Below the pieces are notes generated by a model. That model was not told where the DNA came from. It searched no databases and saw nothing but the letters and a program-made list of their open reading frames with translations. DNA of 64,000 nucleotides. Origin: Bacillota bacterium. GTDB taxonomy: Bacteria; Bacillota; Clostridia; Acetivibrionales; DSM-1351. This document shows, piece by piece, positions 16,981 to 26,237 of the stretch. The translations under genes were made by a program, and so were the position numbers. The DNA is taken from NCBI GenBank assembly GCA_023409265.1, contig JAEYHZ010000008.1, positions 124,001-188,000 on the forward strand, read 5' to 3'. Each line of letters begins with the position of its first letter. Position 1 is the stretch's first letter.

Positions 16981-17274
16981 CTACTTTGAATTTAATGAAA
17001 TAAAGAATTTACAGACCCCTAACGTTTTAGTAATCTCAGTGCTTCCCAAATTTGTTTCATATATTGAGAATATTAAATAATTATGCCTGTCGGTAACTGA
17101 GTTCAGTACAACATCCGTAAGCGGTGAAAGGGCTTTACCGAGCACTCCTTCCGAGTTGTAATTCATTTGGTCTGCAAGATTTTTATTCACCCATGAATTA
17201 TAATCGGCTTGACCGGGATTGGTTATAACCAGTAAAAATAACAATAGAAATAGTATCACAACAAGCTTTTTCAT
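16981..17274 (-). CDS. DUF4359 family small exported protein
   Basis: A 97-residue protein with an N-terminal hydrophobic segment (KKLVVILFLLLFLLVITNPG) typical of DUF4359, then a soluble domain ending YLIFSIYETN and KTLGVCKFFISL. It is likely membrane-anchored or secreted. The frame opens at 17307, but the AGGAGG ribosome site is inside it; the ATG at 17274 has the right spacing. Function is unknown for the family. Confidence 0.8.
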   Translation of the reverse strand: MKKLVVILFLLLFLLVITNPGQADYNSWVNKNLADQMNYNSEGVLGKALSPLTDVVLNSVTDRHNYLIFSIYETNLGSTEITKTLGVCKFFISLNSK

Positions 17275-17475
17275 AAACTCATTCCTCCTCGAATAACCGG
17301 GAAACATTACTCCCCTTATTAATTTTATAAATTTAAAAAGATGTAGATTTTAATAAACTATTATATTTTAAATAAACATAAATAATAACTATTAACAACT
17401 ATACCCTTTGCTCATTTATGTCTATCTTTTCAATGACTCCGGTAAAAGTACAGCTGTATACTACTTGTTCTGACT

Positions 17476-17510
17476 ATAAGAATATATTACTTGTAAAAAT
17501 ATATTCTTAT
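17476..17510 (-). terminator. AT-rich hairpin after the ferritin-like gene
   Basis: ATAAGAATATAT (17476-17487) pairs with ATATATTCTTAT (17499-17510), about 10 bases beyond the stop on the minus strand. There is no clean T run, so its role as a terminator is uncertain. Confidence 0.45.
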
Positions 17511-17519
17511 TAAGAATAA

Positions 17520-17984
17520 CTAAATAAATGCTTCAATACTCCTAACATGTTTTTGTTCCTCTGCAATAATTTGAGAAATAACTTTATAATTAGGCGAATT
17601 GGTATCTGCTTTCGATTTAATAAATACTCCTTTTATGCTTAAAAGCAATGCAAGATTATCCTTCTCAAAAGCGAGACAGTCTTCCAATAATTTTTGCGGA
17701 CTTTCGGTTTCAACAGTTCTATTAATCTTAGTATATTGAAATATTATGGTTGATGCCTTATCGTAAATGAAAAAATCAACCTCTATTTCGGGTTCTTTTT
17801 CCAATTTCGTTTTAAGGTTCTGATATACTTCAATGTGTTTCTTCTCTTCAATGGCAAATATCCTTGCCATTGTTTTAACCTTTTCCTGAACGCCTTTCAT
17901 TGTTGTGATATCCATAAACATTTTATAGCCTGACTGTTCTATGGAAATAAACCTGTCCAATAAGTCAACTATGGTATACGACAT
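17520..17984 (-). CDS. ferritin-like/rubrerythrin-fold protein
   Basis: A 154-residue helical protein with two ExxH-type repeats, FAIEEKKHIEVY (about residues 49-60) and IAEEQKHVRSIEAF at the C-terminus, plus paired acidic residues in SIEQSG and AFEKDN. This is the pattern of a di-iron ferritin-like bundle. It has no rubredoxin domain, so it is not a classical rubrerythrin. A strong AAAGGAGG site lies inside the longer frame; the ATG at 17984 follows it. It may serve in iron handling or oxidative stress; the substrate is unknown. Confidence 0.75.
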   Translation of the reverse strand: MSYTIVDLLDRFISIEQSGYKMFMDITTMKGVQEKVKTMARIFAIEEKKHIEVYQNLKTKLEKEPEIEVDFFIYDKASTIIFQYTKINRTVETESPQKLLEDCLAFEKDNLALLLSIKGVFIKSKADTNSPNYKVISQIIAEEQKHVRSIEAFI

Positions 17985-18035
17985 ACTTCCTCCTTTCGGA
18001 TTGCTTCTTATATAGTTTAACATATTCTATTATAA

Positions 18036-18064
18036 AAAACGCCTCTCAGATTTCCGGGAGGCAT
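18036..18064 (-). terminator. terminator after the chemoreceptor
   Basis: GCCTC (18042-18046) and GAGGC (18059-18063), with additional pairing inside the arms, form a hairpin. On the minus strand it is followed by GTTTTTT. It lies just after the chemoreceptor stop. Confidence 0.85.
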
Positions 18065-18075
18065 TTTAAGTAAAT

Positions 18076-19869
18076 TTACTGTTCGACCTTGAATTTGGAA
18101 ACATAATTCATAAGGTTTTCTGAATATTTTTTTGATTTATTTGCTTGCAACAGCAGTTCATTTGCTTTTTCTTTTACCTCCATGGACCTTTGTGCAATAT
18201 TGCTAGTTCCTTCAGCCTCTTCACTATTAGCTGAAGTTATTTCATTTATAGCCTTTAGCATATTGGATATTGATATTTTAAGTTCTTCGGAGGTCTGATT
18301 AAAATCTGATACCAATACGCTGAGACTCCTGGCATCTCTGTCATATTCATCCGATGCATTCAACATCAAATCGTAATCTTCCTTTACGGTAACTCCAATA
18401 AAATTGAGCATTTCACTGGAATTAGCAGATAGGTTACTGACAGAATTTGTAACCAGTTTGATAATCTCCTGGATTTTATTGGCGGTACTTTTTGAATCCT
18501 CGGCGAGTAACCTGATTTCATCAGCTACAACAGCAAATCCCTTGCCGGCTTCTCCAGCCCTGGCCGCTTCTATGGAAGCATTCAGCGCCAAAAGATTGGT
18601 TTGGCTGGTAATCTGAAGTATGGCATCTGCCAATTCATTAATTTTTTCAACAGATTTAGCTTCGTCAAGCGACTTTTGCAGATTGTTTTTGGAGTTGTTA
18701 AATATTTCAGTACCACTAATAATAGCATTATTAATATTTACTTTAAGCTCACCTGCTCTTTTACTGATTTCCCTAACAAAGCTGTCACTTTCCTTTGCTT
18801 TATCAGCTATCAATTCAACTGCAGATCCTATTTCAACTGCCGTTGCATTCATTTCCTGAGTTGAAGCTGCGGTTTCCTCCATTCCGGCTGAGATTTCCTC
18901 TGTTGTGGAAGAAACATCTTCAATCAGTGTATTCATCGATATCATTTCTTCCTTGACAATGTTTGCTGAAGTATCAATGTTCCGGGCTTCATTTGTTACA
19001 CCGTTTATAAAACCTTTTACCTGTAACGACATTTCGTTTAAGGTGTCGGCCAATACCCCGATTTCATCCCTGGAGTTTAATTTTATTTCCTGTATGCTTA
19101 TCTGCCCGTTTTCATCCTTCTCAAAAGCTTTGACAATCTTTATTATGGGCCCGGACAGCTTCCTGCTCAAAGCTAACCCCACTATTATCATAACAATAAC
19201 TGATATACCAAGAAAAACAAGTATAGCAGAAATATTTTTTATCAGGTTGCTGTTTAAATCAGTACGTTTTGCTTCAACAATTTTATCGATATTATCAACA
19301 TAATTACCGGTACTTATTACCCAGTTCCAGGGCTTGAACAGTTTTGAATAGGCTCTTTTCTGAGTTAATTTGTTAGTTCCGGCATCTTCGGGTTTTTCCC
19401 ACATATAATTTGTATAGCCGGATCCCCTTCCGTTAACAGCTGCATCAATAATCTCACGTATGAGCTTAACACCATTGGGATCAGTAATATCCAGTCTGTT
19501 TTTTCCCTCATCTTCAGGTTTAACTGGATGTGCTACCAAAACTCCCTCTGTATTATCTATCCAAAAATAACCGTCATTACTATATTTCAACTTCTTAATT
19601 ACCTTTATTGCCGTTTCTTTTGCTTCCTTTTCTGACATAGCACCTTCTGTATAAATATTGTAATACGTATCAGCTACATATACTGCTGTTTCCACTTCAT
19701 TTTTAATCATACTGTCGTAATCATTTAATAAGATTTGCTCAATAGCAGATGTTTCTTCTTTATTTAGCTGTGTTAAATTAAATATACTGTATGTACCGGA
19801 AAATATTATGAAAAGAGTAGACGTTATCAAGAATGTTACCAAGATTTTATATTTAATTTTTTTAGTCAC
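18076..19869 (-). CDS. methyl-accepting chemotaxis protein with Cache sensor
   Basis: A 597-residue transmembrane chemoreceptor. TM1 is at about 10-30. The periplasmic single-Cache region (about 35-205) contains GYFWIDNTEGVLVAHP, the small-ligand pocket of sCache_2. TM2 is at about 210-234, followed by a HAMP domain (about 235-290) and a signalling domain whose conserved tip is TSQTNLLALNASIEAARAGE then GFAVVADEIRLLAEDS. No C-terminal CheR-tethering pentapeptide is seen. It is alone, with its own terminator; the ligand is unknown but sCache_2 domains often bind small organic acids. Confidence 0.92.
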   Translation of the reverse strand: MTKKIKYKILVTFLITSTLFIIFSGTYSIFNLTQLNKEETSAIEQILLNDYDSMIKNEVETAVYVADTYYNIYTEGAMSEKEAKETAIKVIKKLKYSNDGYFWIDNTEGVLVAHPVKPEDEGKNRLDITDPNGVKLIREIIDAAVNGRGSGYTNYMWEKPEDAGTNKLTQKRAYSKLFKPWNWVISTGNYVDNIDKIVEAKRTDLNSNLIKNISAILVFLGISVIVMIIVGLALSRKLSGPIIKIVKAFEKDENGQISIQEIKLNSRDEIGVLADTLNEMSLQVKGFINGVTNEARNIDTSANIVKEEMISMNTLIEDVSSTTEEISAGMEETAASTQEMNATAVEIGSAVELIADKAKESDSFVREISKRAGELKVNINNAIISGTEIFNNSKNNLQKSLDEAKSVEKINELADAILQITSQTNLLALNASIEAARAGEAGKGFAVVADEIRLLAEDSKSTANKIQEIIKLVTNSVSNLSANSSEMLNFIGVTVKEDYDLMLNASDEYDRDARSLSVLVSDFNQTSEELKISISNMLKAINEITSANSEEAEGTSNIAQRSMEVKEKANELLLQANKSKKYSENLMNYVSKFKVEQ

Positions 19870-19992
19870 TTTGGAGCCTCCCAGTTGTATGTCTTTTTTA
19901 AAATTCTTCTATATTAGTTACCCATAATATTAGGCTATAAAACATATAAATTGCTTTATTTGTCAGACTATGTGATAAAATATGTTTTTATG

Positions 19993-21129
19993 TTAATTGT
20001 TTACATCCCCTCCCCTTTTATCCTCGTACATTAATTTATCAATATGCTTATAAAACTTCTCAATTGTCAATCCAGATTTAGTGTCAAAAAGATCATATCC
20101 AATACTTAAGCTGATCTGGTATGGCAGTTTCATTTTCCTGTTAAATTCTCCGGTAACTTCCCTCAAATGATTAATAATACTGATTAACTCATTCTTCTCT
20201 TTTATTTCCAGAATTACAGCAAATTCATCTCCTCCGTATCTTGCAATGAAGTCGTTTTTGCGGAAGCTGGACTTTAGAATATCAGCTACACAGACAAGAG
20301 CATTATCACCTGCAGTGTGTCCGTATATATCATTGATCTGCTTGAAAGAGTTTACGTCTATCATTACACCTGCCAGGTATTTTGAAGCCAGACCGTTATT
20401 TAATTTCTGTTCCAGATAATTATCCAGCTGCCTGCGGTTATATAAACCTGTCAGGTAATCGGTATACAGCTTATTATTCTGAATGTTTATAAAAACAATC
20501 AATAGAGAAAACGACATACTTATCCATATTATCGAAATTCCATAAAATAAAATTTGGATAATGGCACTGAAAAAAGGTGGAAAGGCAAAAGAAATCAACG
20601 ACAAATACTGTTTTCTGTCAATCTTGCTTTTGTTTCTTATTAACTGTATAAAAGTATACAAAAAGTAAAAGTAGCAGATAAGACACATTACCAGAAATAG
20701 TTTACCTCTGTGATAAACGTTGTATCTGCTGATATAAAACAAAAACTGGTAAGATGGACTCATTACAGCCAGCACTGCATTCAAGAATACTGGAATACTG
20801 AGAAGTCCTGCAAGTCTTTTAGTTTGCTGCTCATCCTTATGCATTTGAAAATCGGCGTAAACAGACCAAAGCATACAAGGGACAGGATTAAGCATATAAT
20901 ATACTGTTGTTGCAACTATGTTTAAATACCTGGCGCTTTCTCCATTTTTCAAGTTCAGTACCCACATTGCCGTATCAGATACTAAAATCATCACATTAAA
21001 AAGCAGTAACAGCATAAAAAGCTTTTGGTCATACAGATAACGTTCTTTTTTAATTCTTATATTAAAAAATATTATTAACAGAATAGCAAAAGCGATAAAG
21101 TTTATTTCTATATAGCTGAAAGTCTGCAT
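19993..21129 (-). CDS. membrane-bound diguanylate cyclase (GGDEF)
   Basis: A 378-residue protein with about seven N-terminal membrane helices (to about residue 217) and a C-terminal GGDEF domain. The active-site GGDEF is intact at 299-303, and an inhibitory-site RxxD (RKND, 290-293) lies five residues before it. It should therefore make cyclic di-GMP and be product-inhibited. There is no EAL domain. It may read a membrane signal through the helices. An unusual structured segment (21177-21219) lies in its upstream region. Confidence 0.92.
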   Translation of the reverse strand: MQTFSYIEINFIAFAILLIIFFNIRIKKERYLYDQKLFMLLLLFNVMILVSDTAMWVLNLKNGESARYLNIVATTVYYMLNPVPCMLWSVYADFQMHKDEQQTKRLAGLLSIPVFLNAVLAVMSPSYQFLFYISRYNVYHRGKLFLVMCLICYFYFLYTFIQLIRNKSKIDRKQYLSLISFAFPPFFSAIIQILFYGISIIWISMSFSLLIVFINIQNNKLYTDYLTGLYNRRQLDNYLEQKLNNGLASKYLAGVMIDVNSFKQINDIYGHTAGDNALVCVADILKSSFRKNDFIARYGGDEFAVILEIKEKNELISIINHLREVTGEFNRKMKLPYQISLSIGYDLFDTKSGLTIEKFYKHIDKLMYEDKRGGDVNN

Positions 21130-21170
21130 ATTTCCACCTTGACTTAAGGGATGAGTAAATAATTATTTGA

Positions 21171-21230
21171 GCCTTCCTCCGTCTTGCCCTGCCGAAATGT
21201 ACCTCTCCTTAAAACGGAGCTTTATTTTTT
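21171..21230. other. GC-rich structured segment upstream of the GGDEF gene
   Basis: CTCCGT (21177-21182) and ACGGAG (21214-21219) enclose a GC-rich 31-base region within AT-rich DNA. On the plus strand it is followed by CTTTATTTTTT, so it could be a terminator. On the minus strand it would be a leader RNA for the diguanylate cyclase. It does not match the class I or II cyclic di-GMP riboswitch cores as I know them. Confidence 0.4.
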
Positions 21231-21324
21231 AATCATGCCTAGCTAACAAAATTGATATACATATTTATCTATAATACTCTTTTCTTTTTAAATAGTCTGT
21301 CGAAGAGTGTCATGGGTTAAATAA

Positions 21325-22776
21325 TCAGCCTACGGTATCAGTTTTGCTTACCTTCCTGAGCCTGCCTTTTATCGGAGTTTTCTGAAGCTCTCTGTATACA
21401 AGCTCACCTTTGTTATTAAGAATTTCTACGAAGGTTGAAACGTCTACTATATTGATTATACCGATATCTTCTGCAGTTATGCCTTTAATGCTGCAAATAG
21501 TGCCTACAATATCCACCGGACGCATTTTTGTCTTTTTACCCGCATTTATATGCAGCTTTAAAATCTCTTTATTTAGCCGTGCACCTTTTGACTGTTTTAA
21601 AACAGGAGAAGAGGACATTTTCTTCATAAACTGATCTTTTAAGATTTTTACAGCTTCTTTGTCAGGTTTATCAGTTAATGGTATTTCCCTGCCAATATAT
21701 TGATGAATTGCTGCAATATACTTTTCATCATTTTCTGTCACAAACGAAATTGCCTTCCCGGTGTTATTCACACGGCCTGTTCTCCCTATTCTATGGACGT
21801 AGCTTTCACTATCCTGAGGTATGTCATAGTTTATCACCAGCGAAATATTATCTATATCGATTCCCCGTGCAGCTACGTCTGTGGCTATCAGATATCTGAA
21901 ATAACCCTGCTTGAAATCATTCATTATTCGTAATCTGTCACGCTGTTCCATACCTCCATGGATTTTTTCACAGGAATAATTAAGTTTTACCAGTTCAAGC
22001 TGCAAAACATCTACCATTTGCTTTGTATTACAAAAAATAATACAGCTTTCCGGATTTTCAACAATAGTAATATCTTTTAATAGTTTTAACTTATCCCTGG
22101 CTTCCACAGAATACCGTTCCTGATATATTCTGCCGGCGGTTGTGTTTGTCTCTTCCACCTCAACCATTTGCGGGTTTTTCATGTATTTTGCACATAGCGC
22201 CTGAATGCCTTTTGGTATTGTGGCAGACAGCAGCACAGTTATTCTTTCGCACGGCAATTTTGCTATTATTGTTTCGATCTGTTCTATAAAACCCATGTTC
22301 AGCATCTCATCAGCTTCATCAATCACCAGAAATTTTATGTTTGAAGTATCCAACGTGGCTCTGTCCAGATGATCGATTATTCTTCCCGGGGTTCCTACTA
22401 CAATATGTGTTTTTTGTTTCAGTTCCTTTTCCTGAATATGGAAGGGAGATTTTCCGTATATGGCGGGTACCTTGATTCTTTTGAATCTGCCGATGTTAAA
22501 AATGTCTTCCTTTACCTGAATGGCCAGTTCTCTTGTGGGAGTAATCACCAGCGCCTGGGGTTTGTTCTCCTCCCAATTTATCAAATGACATACGGGTATA
22601 GCAAAAGAAGCAGTTTTTCCACTTCCTGTTCGGGATTTCACAATTATATCCTTGTGTTGAAGCAAAGCAGGTATAACCTCCTGCTGAACCCTGGTAGGAC
22701 TTTTATAATTGAGCATTTCAATAGCTTTTACAAGTTCACTGCTTAAATGATAATCACTAAAATTAACTGCTGTCAT
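21325..22776 (-). CDS. dbpA: DEAD-box RNA helicase, DbpA type
   Basis: A 483-residue helicase with all core motifs: SRTGSGKT (motif I, about 50-57), PTRELA (Ia), VGTPGR, DEADEML (II), LSATIP (III) and HRIGRTGR (VI). The C-terminal domain (about 400-475; KMRPVDIVGTICSIKGITAEDIG) matches the DbpA RNA-binding domain, which in E. coli DbpA and Bacillus YxiN directs the enzyme to hairpin 92 of 23S rRNA. A role in 50S ribosome assembly follows from family knowledge. Confidence 0.93.
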   Translation of the reverse strand: MTAVNFSDYHLSSELVKAIEMLNYKSPTRVQQEVIPALLQHKDIIVKSRTGSGKTASFAIPVCHLINWEENKPQALVITPTRELAIQVKEDIFNIGRFKRIKVPAIYGKSPFHIQEKELKQKTHIVVGTPGRIIDHLDRATLDTSNIKFLVIDEADEMLNMGFIEQIETIIAKLPCERITVLLSATIPKGIQALCAKYMKNPQMVEVEETNTTAGRIYQERYSVEARDKLKLLKDITIVENPESCIIFCNTKQMVDVLQLELVKLNYSCEKIHGGMEQRDRLRIMNDFKQGYFRYLIATDVAARGIDIDNISLVINYDIPQDSESYVHRIGRTGRVNNTGKAISFVTENDEKYIAAIHQYIGREIPLTDKPDKEAVKILKDQFMKKMSSSPVLKQSKGARLNKEILKLHINAGKKTKMRPVDIVGTICSIKGITAEDIGIINIVDVSTFVEILNNKGELVYRELQKTPIKGRLRKVSKTDTVG

Positions 22777-22956
22777 TTATCCAACTCTTTCTCTATTTTA
22801 TTTATGTGAATTTATTTAAACGGATTTTGATTATTTAATCATGTCTTACTTATTCTATCCTAATTTATAAACTTTGCAAAAAACACAAATCCATCAGCTT
22901 ATATCTCTGAAAGATTTGTGTCACTGCCTAATCTAAAAAACGTTATAAACTTTAAC

Positions 22957-23220
22957 TTATCTCTCCTGTATAGTAACTTTTATAGTATCTCCAGGCTGTT
23001 TTCCTATTTTTGCTCTGATTTCCTTCCTGATACCAATTATATGACAGGGTGTTTTCATTTTAACAAGGCTGCCTTCATAGGGTTCCCCATCGAAGGTTGC
23101 CAGTACTTTCACTCTGCCCTTCCCGAATTCAGCCTTTACATCATAAGGGAATTCAATATATGCTCCGTCAATGTCAGGTACTTTTTTTATCTCGGCTTCA
23201 AATTCATAGATTTTACTCAT
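22957..23220 (-). CDS. DUF1905 domain protein
   Basis: An 87-residue small beta-rich protein that consists of just the DUF1905 domain: KIYEFEAEIKKVPDIDGAYIE at the start, HIIGIRKEIRAKIGKQPGD near the end. In other bacteria the domain is sometimes fused to a YdeI/OmpD-associated region, absent here. Its function is not established. It lies on the same strand as, and 64 bases downstream of, the threonine aldolase gene. Confidence 0.82.
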   Translation of the reverse strand: MSKIYEFEAEIKKVPDIDGAYIEFPYDVKAEFGKGRVKVLATFDGEPYEGSLVKMKTPCHIIGIRKEIRAKIGKQPGDTIKVTIQER

Positions 23221-23284
23221 AAAGCTCCCTTTCCAGTCTTAATACAGATTTCCTTTATCAATTTATTTTGAATCTGCAAGGCTC

Positions 23285-24331
23285 TTAAGCAATCTTTCCC
23301 TGTTTATCAATTTCTTCAACCAGGAGCTTCACTGCTTCCAGATCAGTTGCCCAGCTTGTACAGAAGCGAACTGCACTGCTATTATCATTGACTTTTTCCC
23401 AGAAGGAATATTCAAAATTCTCTTTAAGTTTCATAAGAATATGATCGGGTACGATAGGGAACTGCTGATTTGTGGTTGATTCCACCAGAAAACTGTAGCC
23501 ATTTCTCCTAAAGGCCTCTTTTATCATAAGTGCCATTCTGTTTGCATGGCTTGCCACCTTAAAGTACAAATCTTCCTCAAAAAGTGCAGCAAACTGCACT
23601 CCAAGCAGTCTACCCTTGGCAAGCATCCCGCCCTTCTGCTTAATGATATATCTGAAATCTTTCCTGATGCCATCATTGCACAAAACAACCGCCTCCCCAA
23701 AGAGGGCGCCCAGCTTTGTACCTCCTATATAGAAGGCATCGCACAGACCTGCTATGGTTGGCAGGTCCAGATCATTATCCTCTGCGCACAGTGCGTAGCC
23801 CAAACGTGCTCCATCCAGAAAAAGAAACAGGTCATTTTTTTTGCAGACTTCACTTATAGCTGTAAGTTCTGCCTTTGTGTATATTGTTCCTATTTCTGTC
23901 GGATTTGAGATGTAGACCAGCTTTGGCTGTACAATGTGCTCCCGGGTTTCATCATTGTAATGTGCTTTATAATATGCCTGGATTGACCCGGCTGTCAGCT
24001 TGCCGTTAACTGCCGGCAGAGCAAGTACCTTATGGCCGTTTGCTTCAATGGCCCCTGTTTCGTGTGTATTGATATGCCCGGTATCAGCGGAGATGATACC
24101 CTGGTGCGGCCGTAATGCTGCTGATATCACTGTAAGATTTGTCTGGGTACCTCCAACCAGGAAATGTACGTCTATGTCCTCACGGCTGCATTTGCTTTTT
24201 ATGAGCTGTGCAGCTTTCAGGCAATATGGGTCAACACCGTATCCGGCAGTCTGCTCCATATTGGTTTCAATAAGCTTCTGCAGCACCTTAGGGTGGGCAC
24301 CTTCACTATAGTCACAATTGAATCGTATCAT
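23285..24331 (-). CDS. low-specificity L-threonine aldolase / beta-eliminating lyase
   Basis: A 348-residue PLP enzyme of fold type I, which cleaves threonine or related beta-hydroxy amino acids to glycine and an aldehyde. Visible hallmarks: SEGAHPKVLQKLIETN, the GGTQTN cofactor loop, the LFLDGARLG aspartate region and the PLP lysine in YIGGTKLGALFGEA. Length is normal for the family. It is followed by DUF1905 on the same strand. A tryptophanase-like lyase is less likely but not excluded. Confidence 0.9.
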   Translation of the reverse strand: MIRFNCDYSEGAHPKVLQKLIETNMEQTAGYGVDPYCLKAAQLIKSKCSREDIDVHFLVGGTQTNLTVISAALRPHQGIISADTGHINTHETGAIEANGHKVLALPAVNGKLTAGSIQAYYKAHYNDETREHIVQPKLVYISNPTEIGTIYTKAELTAISEVCKKNDLFLFLDGARLGYALCAEDNDLDLPTIAGLCDAFYIGGTKLGALFGEAVVLCNDGIRKDFRYIIKQKGGMLAKGRLLGVQFAALFEEDLYFKVASHANRMALMIKEAFRRNGYSFLVESTTNQQFPIVPDHILMKLKENFEYSFWEKVNDNSSAVRFCTSWATDLEAVKLLVEEIDKQGKIA

Positions 24332-24385
24332 TTAACTCCATTTCTCCCTCGTTAAAAATTTAAAGAACTGTTATTGTCTTAAAAA

Positions 24386-25348
24386 CTATTTCCCCCACTG
24401 TCTCATAAGCTCGTCAAATATTTCTGCGCATGCAATAGAGTCCTTATGAGGTATGATTTCGCTTTCAATTTCACCTTTTAAATATAAATCACGGAAATGC
24501 TCAATCTGATATATGAAGCCATCTTCGAAATCCTCTTCAAAGCTTTCCGTCAGATTGTTCTCATTGTCATACAGCTCGCATTTTCTTGAGCCCAGGAAAT
24601 TGTAAACAACTATATTTCCTTCAGTTCCATAAACTCTGGCATCCATGTTTGTGTTGGCTGAAACTCCGCAGCTAAGAGTGGCAAGAGCCCCGCTTTCAAA
24701 GCTCATACTCATTGCAGCAAATTCATCAACACCTGTAGGGCAGAACTTTGCCAGTCCGTTAACCTGAGTCGGGTTTTCGCCCAGAATACCTGTTGTAAAT
24801 TCTATCGGGTAAACACCGGCATCGTACAGACTTCCCCCTGCCACTGCCGGATCATAAAGCCTGCTGTTTGGATCAAAAGGCATATTAAAGCAGAAGGAGG
24901 CACTTACAAGCTTTACTGCTCCGATTTTACCGCCAGCAATCCATGCTCTTGCCTTTTGGAAGGCAGGAATAAATCTGGTCCACATAGCCTCCATCAGAAG
25001 AACCTTCTTCTCTTTAGAGAGCTGTGAAAGTTCTTCTGCATCTTTTTTGTGAAGCACAAAAGGCTTTTCACAGATAACACCCTTCCCGTTATTCAGGCAC
25101 TCTTTAACAATTTCATAATGAAAATTATGAGTCAATGCAACATAAACAACATCGACTTCCTTATCCTTTATCAGGTCACTGTAATTGTCATAAGCTTTGT
25201 TTGAACCATACTTCTCTGCAAAAGCCCTTGACCTTTCCATCTCACGAGATGCTACAGCTGCCAGTTCCACACCTTCAGCAGTGTTCAGTACCTTTGCAAA
25301 TCTGGCAGCTATGCCGCCCAGGCCGATTATACCAAATCTCACCTTCAT
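24386..25348 (-). CDS. Gfo/Idh/MocA family oxidoreductase
   Basis: A 320-residue NAD(P)-dependent dehydrogenase. The N-terminal Rossmann motif GIIGLGGIAARF, the conserved EKP segment (GVICEKPF, residues 91-98), and the C-terminal beta-sheet domain (DAGVYPIEFTTGILG with catalytic-region His/Asp relatives) are present. Family members oxidise sugars, inositols or dihydrodiols; the substrate here cannot be read off. GGGAGG precedes the ATG. Confidence 0.9.
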   Translation of the reverse strand: MKVRFGIIGLGGIAARFAKVLNTAEGVELAAVASREMERSRAFAEKYGSNKAYDNYSDLIKDKEVDVVYVALTHNFHYEIVKECLNNGKGVICEKPFVLHKKDAEELSQLSKEKKVLLMEAMWTRFIPAFQKARAWIAGGKIGAVKLVSASFCFNMPFDPNSRLYDPAVAGGSLYDAGVYPIEFTTGILGENPTQVNGLAKFCPTGVDEFAAMSMSFESGALATLSCGVSANTNMDARVYGTEGNIVVYNFLGSRKCELYDNENNLTESFEEDFEDGFIYQIEHFRDLYLKGEIESEIIPHKDSIACAEIFDELMRQWGK

Positions 25349-25488
25349 TTATGTAGTCCTCCCTTTGATAAATATTTACGTAATCACAACCTTGTTAATA
25401 TACCATTTTATTTATAATATAAAACACATATTTATAATTCTTTATAAGGCGACATCGATTTATAGAGATAACCCGACATTAGTGAATA

Positions 25489-26019
25489 CTAAGAGTTTAT
25501 ATATTCTATCAGTTCCTCTATGTTTTTCTTTCTTGTGAAGTCAACAGGCTTGTCATAGGCAGCTAGCATGCCTGTTTCATCGGCTTCCAATTGTGCCGTT
25601 CGCTTTTTTATTCTTATTCTCAGTTTAAGCATATTCATTAATACTTTATCGGCTAATGTTAATTTCGAGTAATCAAAACCTCCTCTTAAGTAAAAGAAAC
25701 CTATTTGCTTTTGCTGCAAGGGAGTAAAGTTCATATCTCTGACCTTTTCTATATCTTCCTTTCTTGGAGGCGTTGCTCCGGTAGCAAAAACAGCGATTTT
25801 TTTACCTTTAAGCTGATCCAGATTATGGGTTATCAACTTTAGTCCATTTATTCCTACGGCATACAACCCACCACCATAGACTATTTTGTCATAAGCTTTA
25901 AGCATTTCTGCCGAAACATCCTGAGCCTCAAATATATCTGCTTTAAGCTCCTCTGCAATCCATTGTGCGTATTGTTTTGCAAAACCTGACTTTGACCTGT
26001 ATACTACAATAGATTTCAT
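25489..26019 (-). CDS. flavodoxin-domain protein
   Basis: A 176-residue protein with a flavodoxin fold of the HemG/Flavodoxin_5 type: the FMN phosphate-binding loop is at YRSKSGFAKQYAQWI (residues 7-21), followed by YDKIVYGGGLYAVGINGL and IAVFATGATPP. The C-terminal helix region (about 120-176) is longer than in electron-carrier flavodoxins. A menaquinol- or thiol-linked reductase role is possible; substrate unknown. Confidence 0.82.
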   Translation of the reverse strand: MKSIVVYRSKSGFAKQYAQWIAEELKADIFEAQDVSAEMLKAYDKIVYGGGLYAVGINGLKLITHNLDQLKGKKIAVFATGATPPRKEDIEKVRDMNFTPLQQKQIGFFYLRGGFDYSKLTLADKVLMNMLKLRIRIKKRTAQLEADETGMLAAYDKPVDFTRKKNIEELIEYINS

Positions 26020-26237
26020 TAGCTCACTCTCCTCAAATCAAATTATACATAAACCTGTTTTGTAACAATCTTATTATAACAGAGTTTATTTTTCAAAATA
26101 AATGATTTATAAATTTTTTTATAGTTATACCGCCGGCATTCAGCCGTTCTCTTTAGAGTCTTACATAAATGCTGACTTTAAGAGTATTTTGGTGTATAAT
26201 AAGACTGTTTCAGATTATTTTAGCAGGAGGTATTTAC

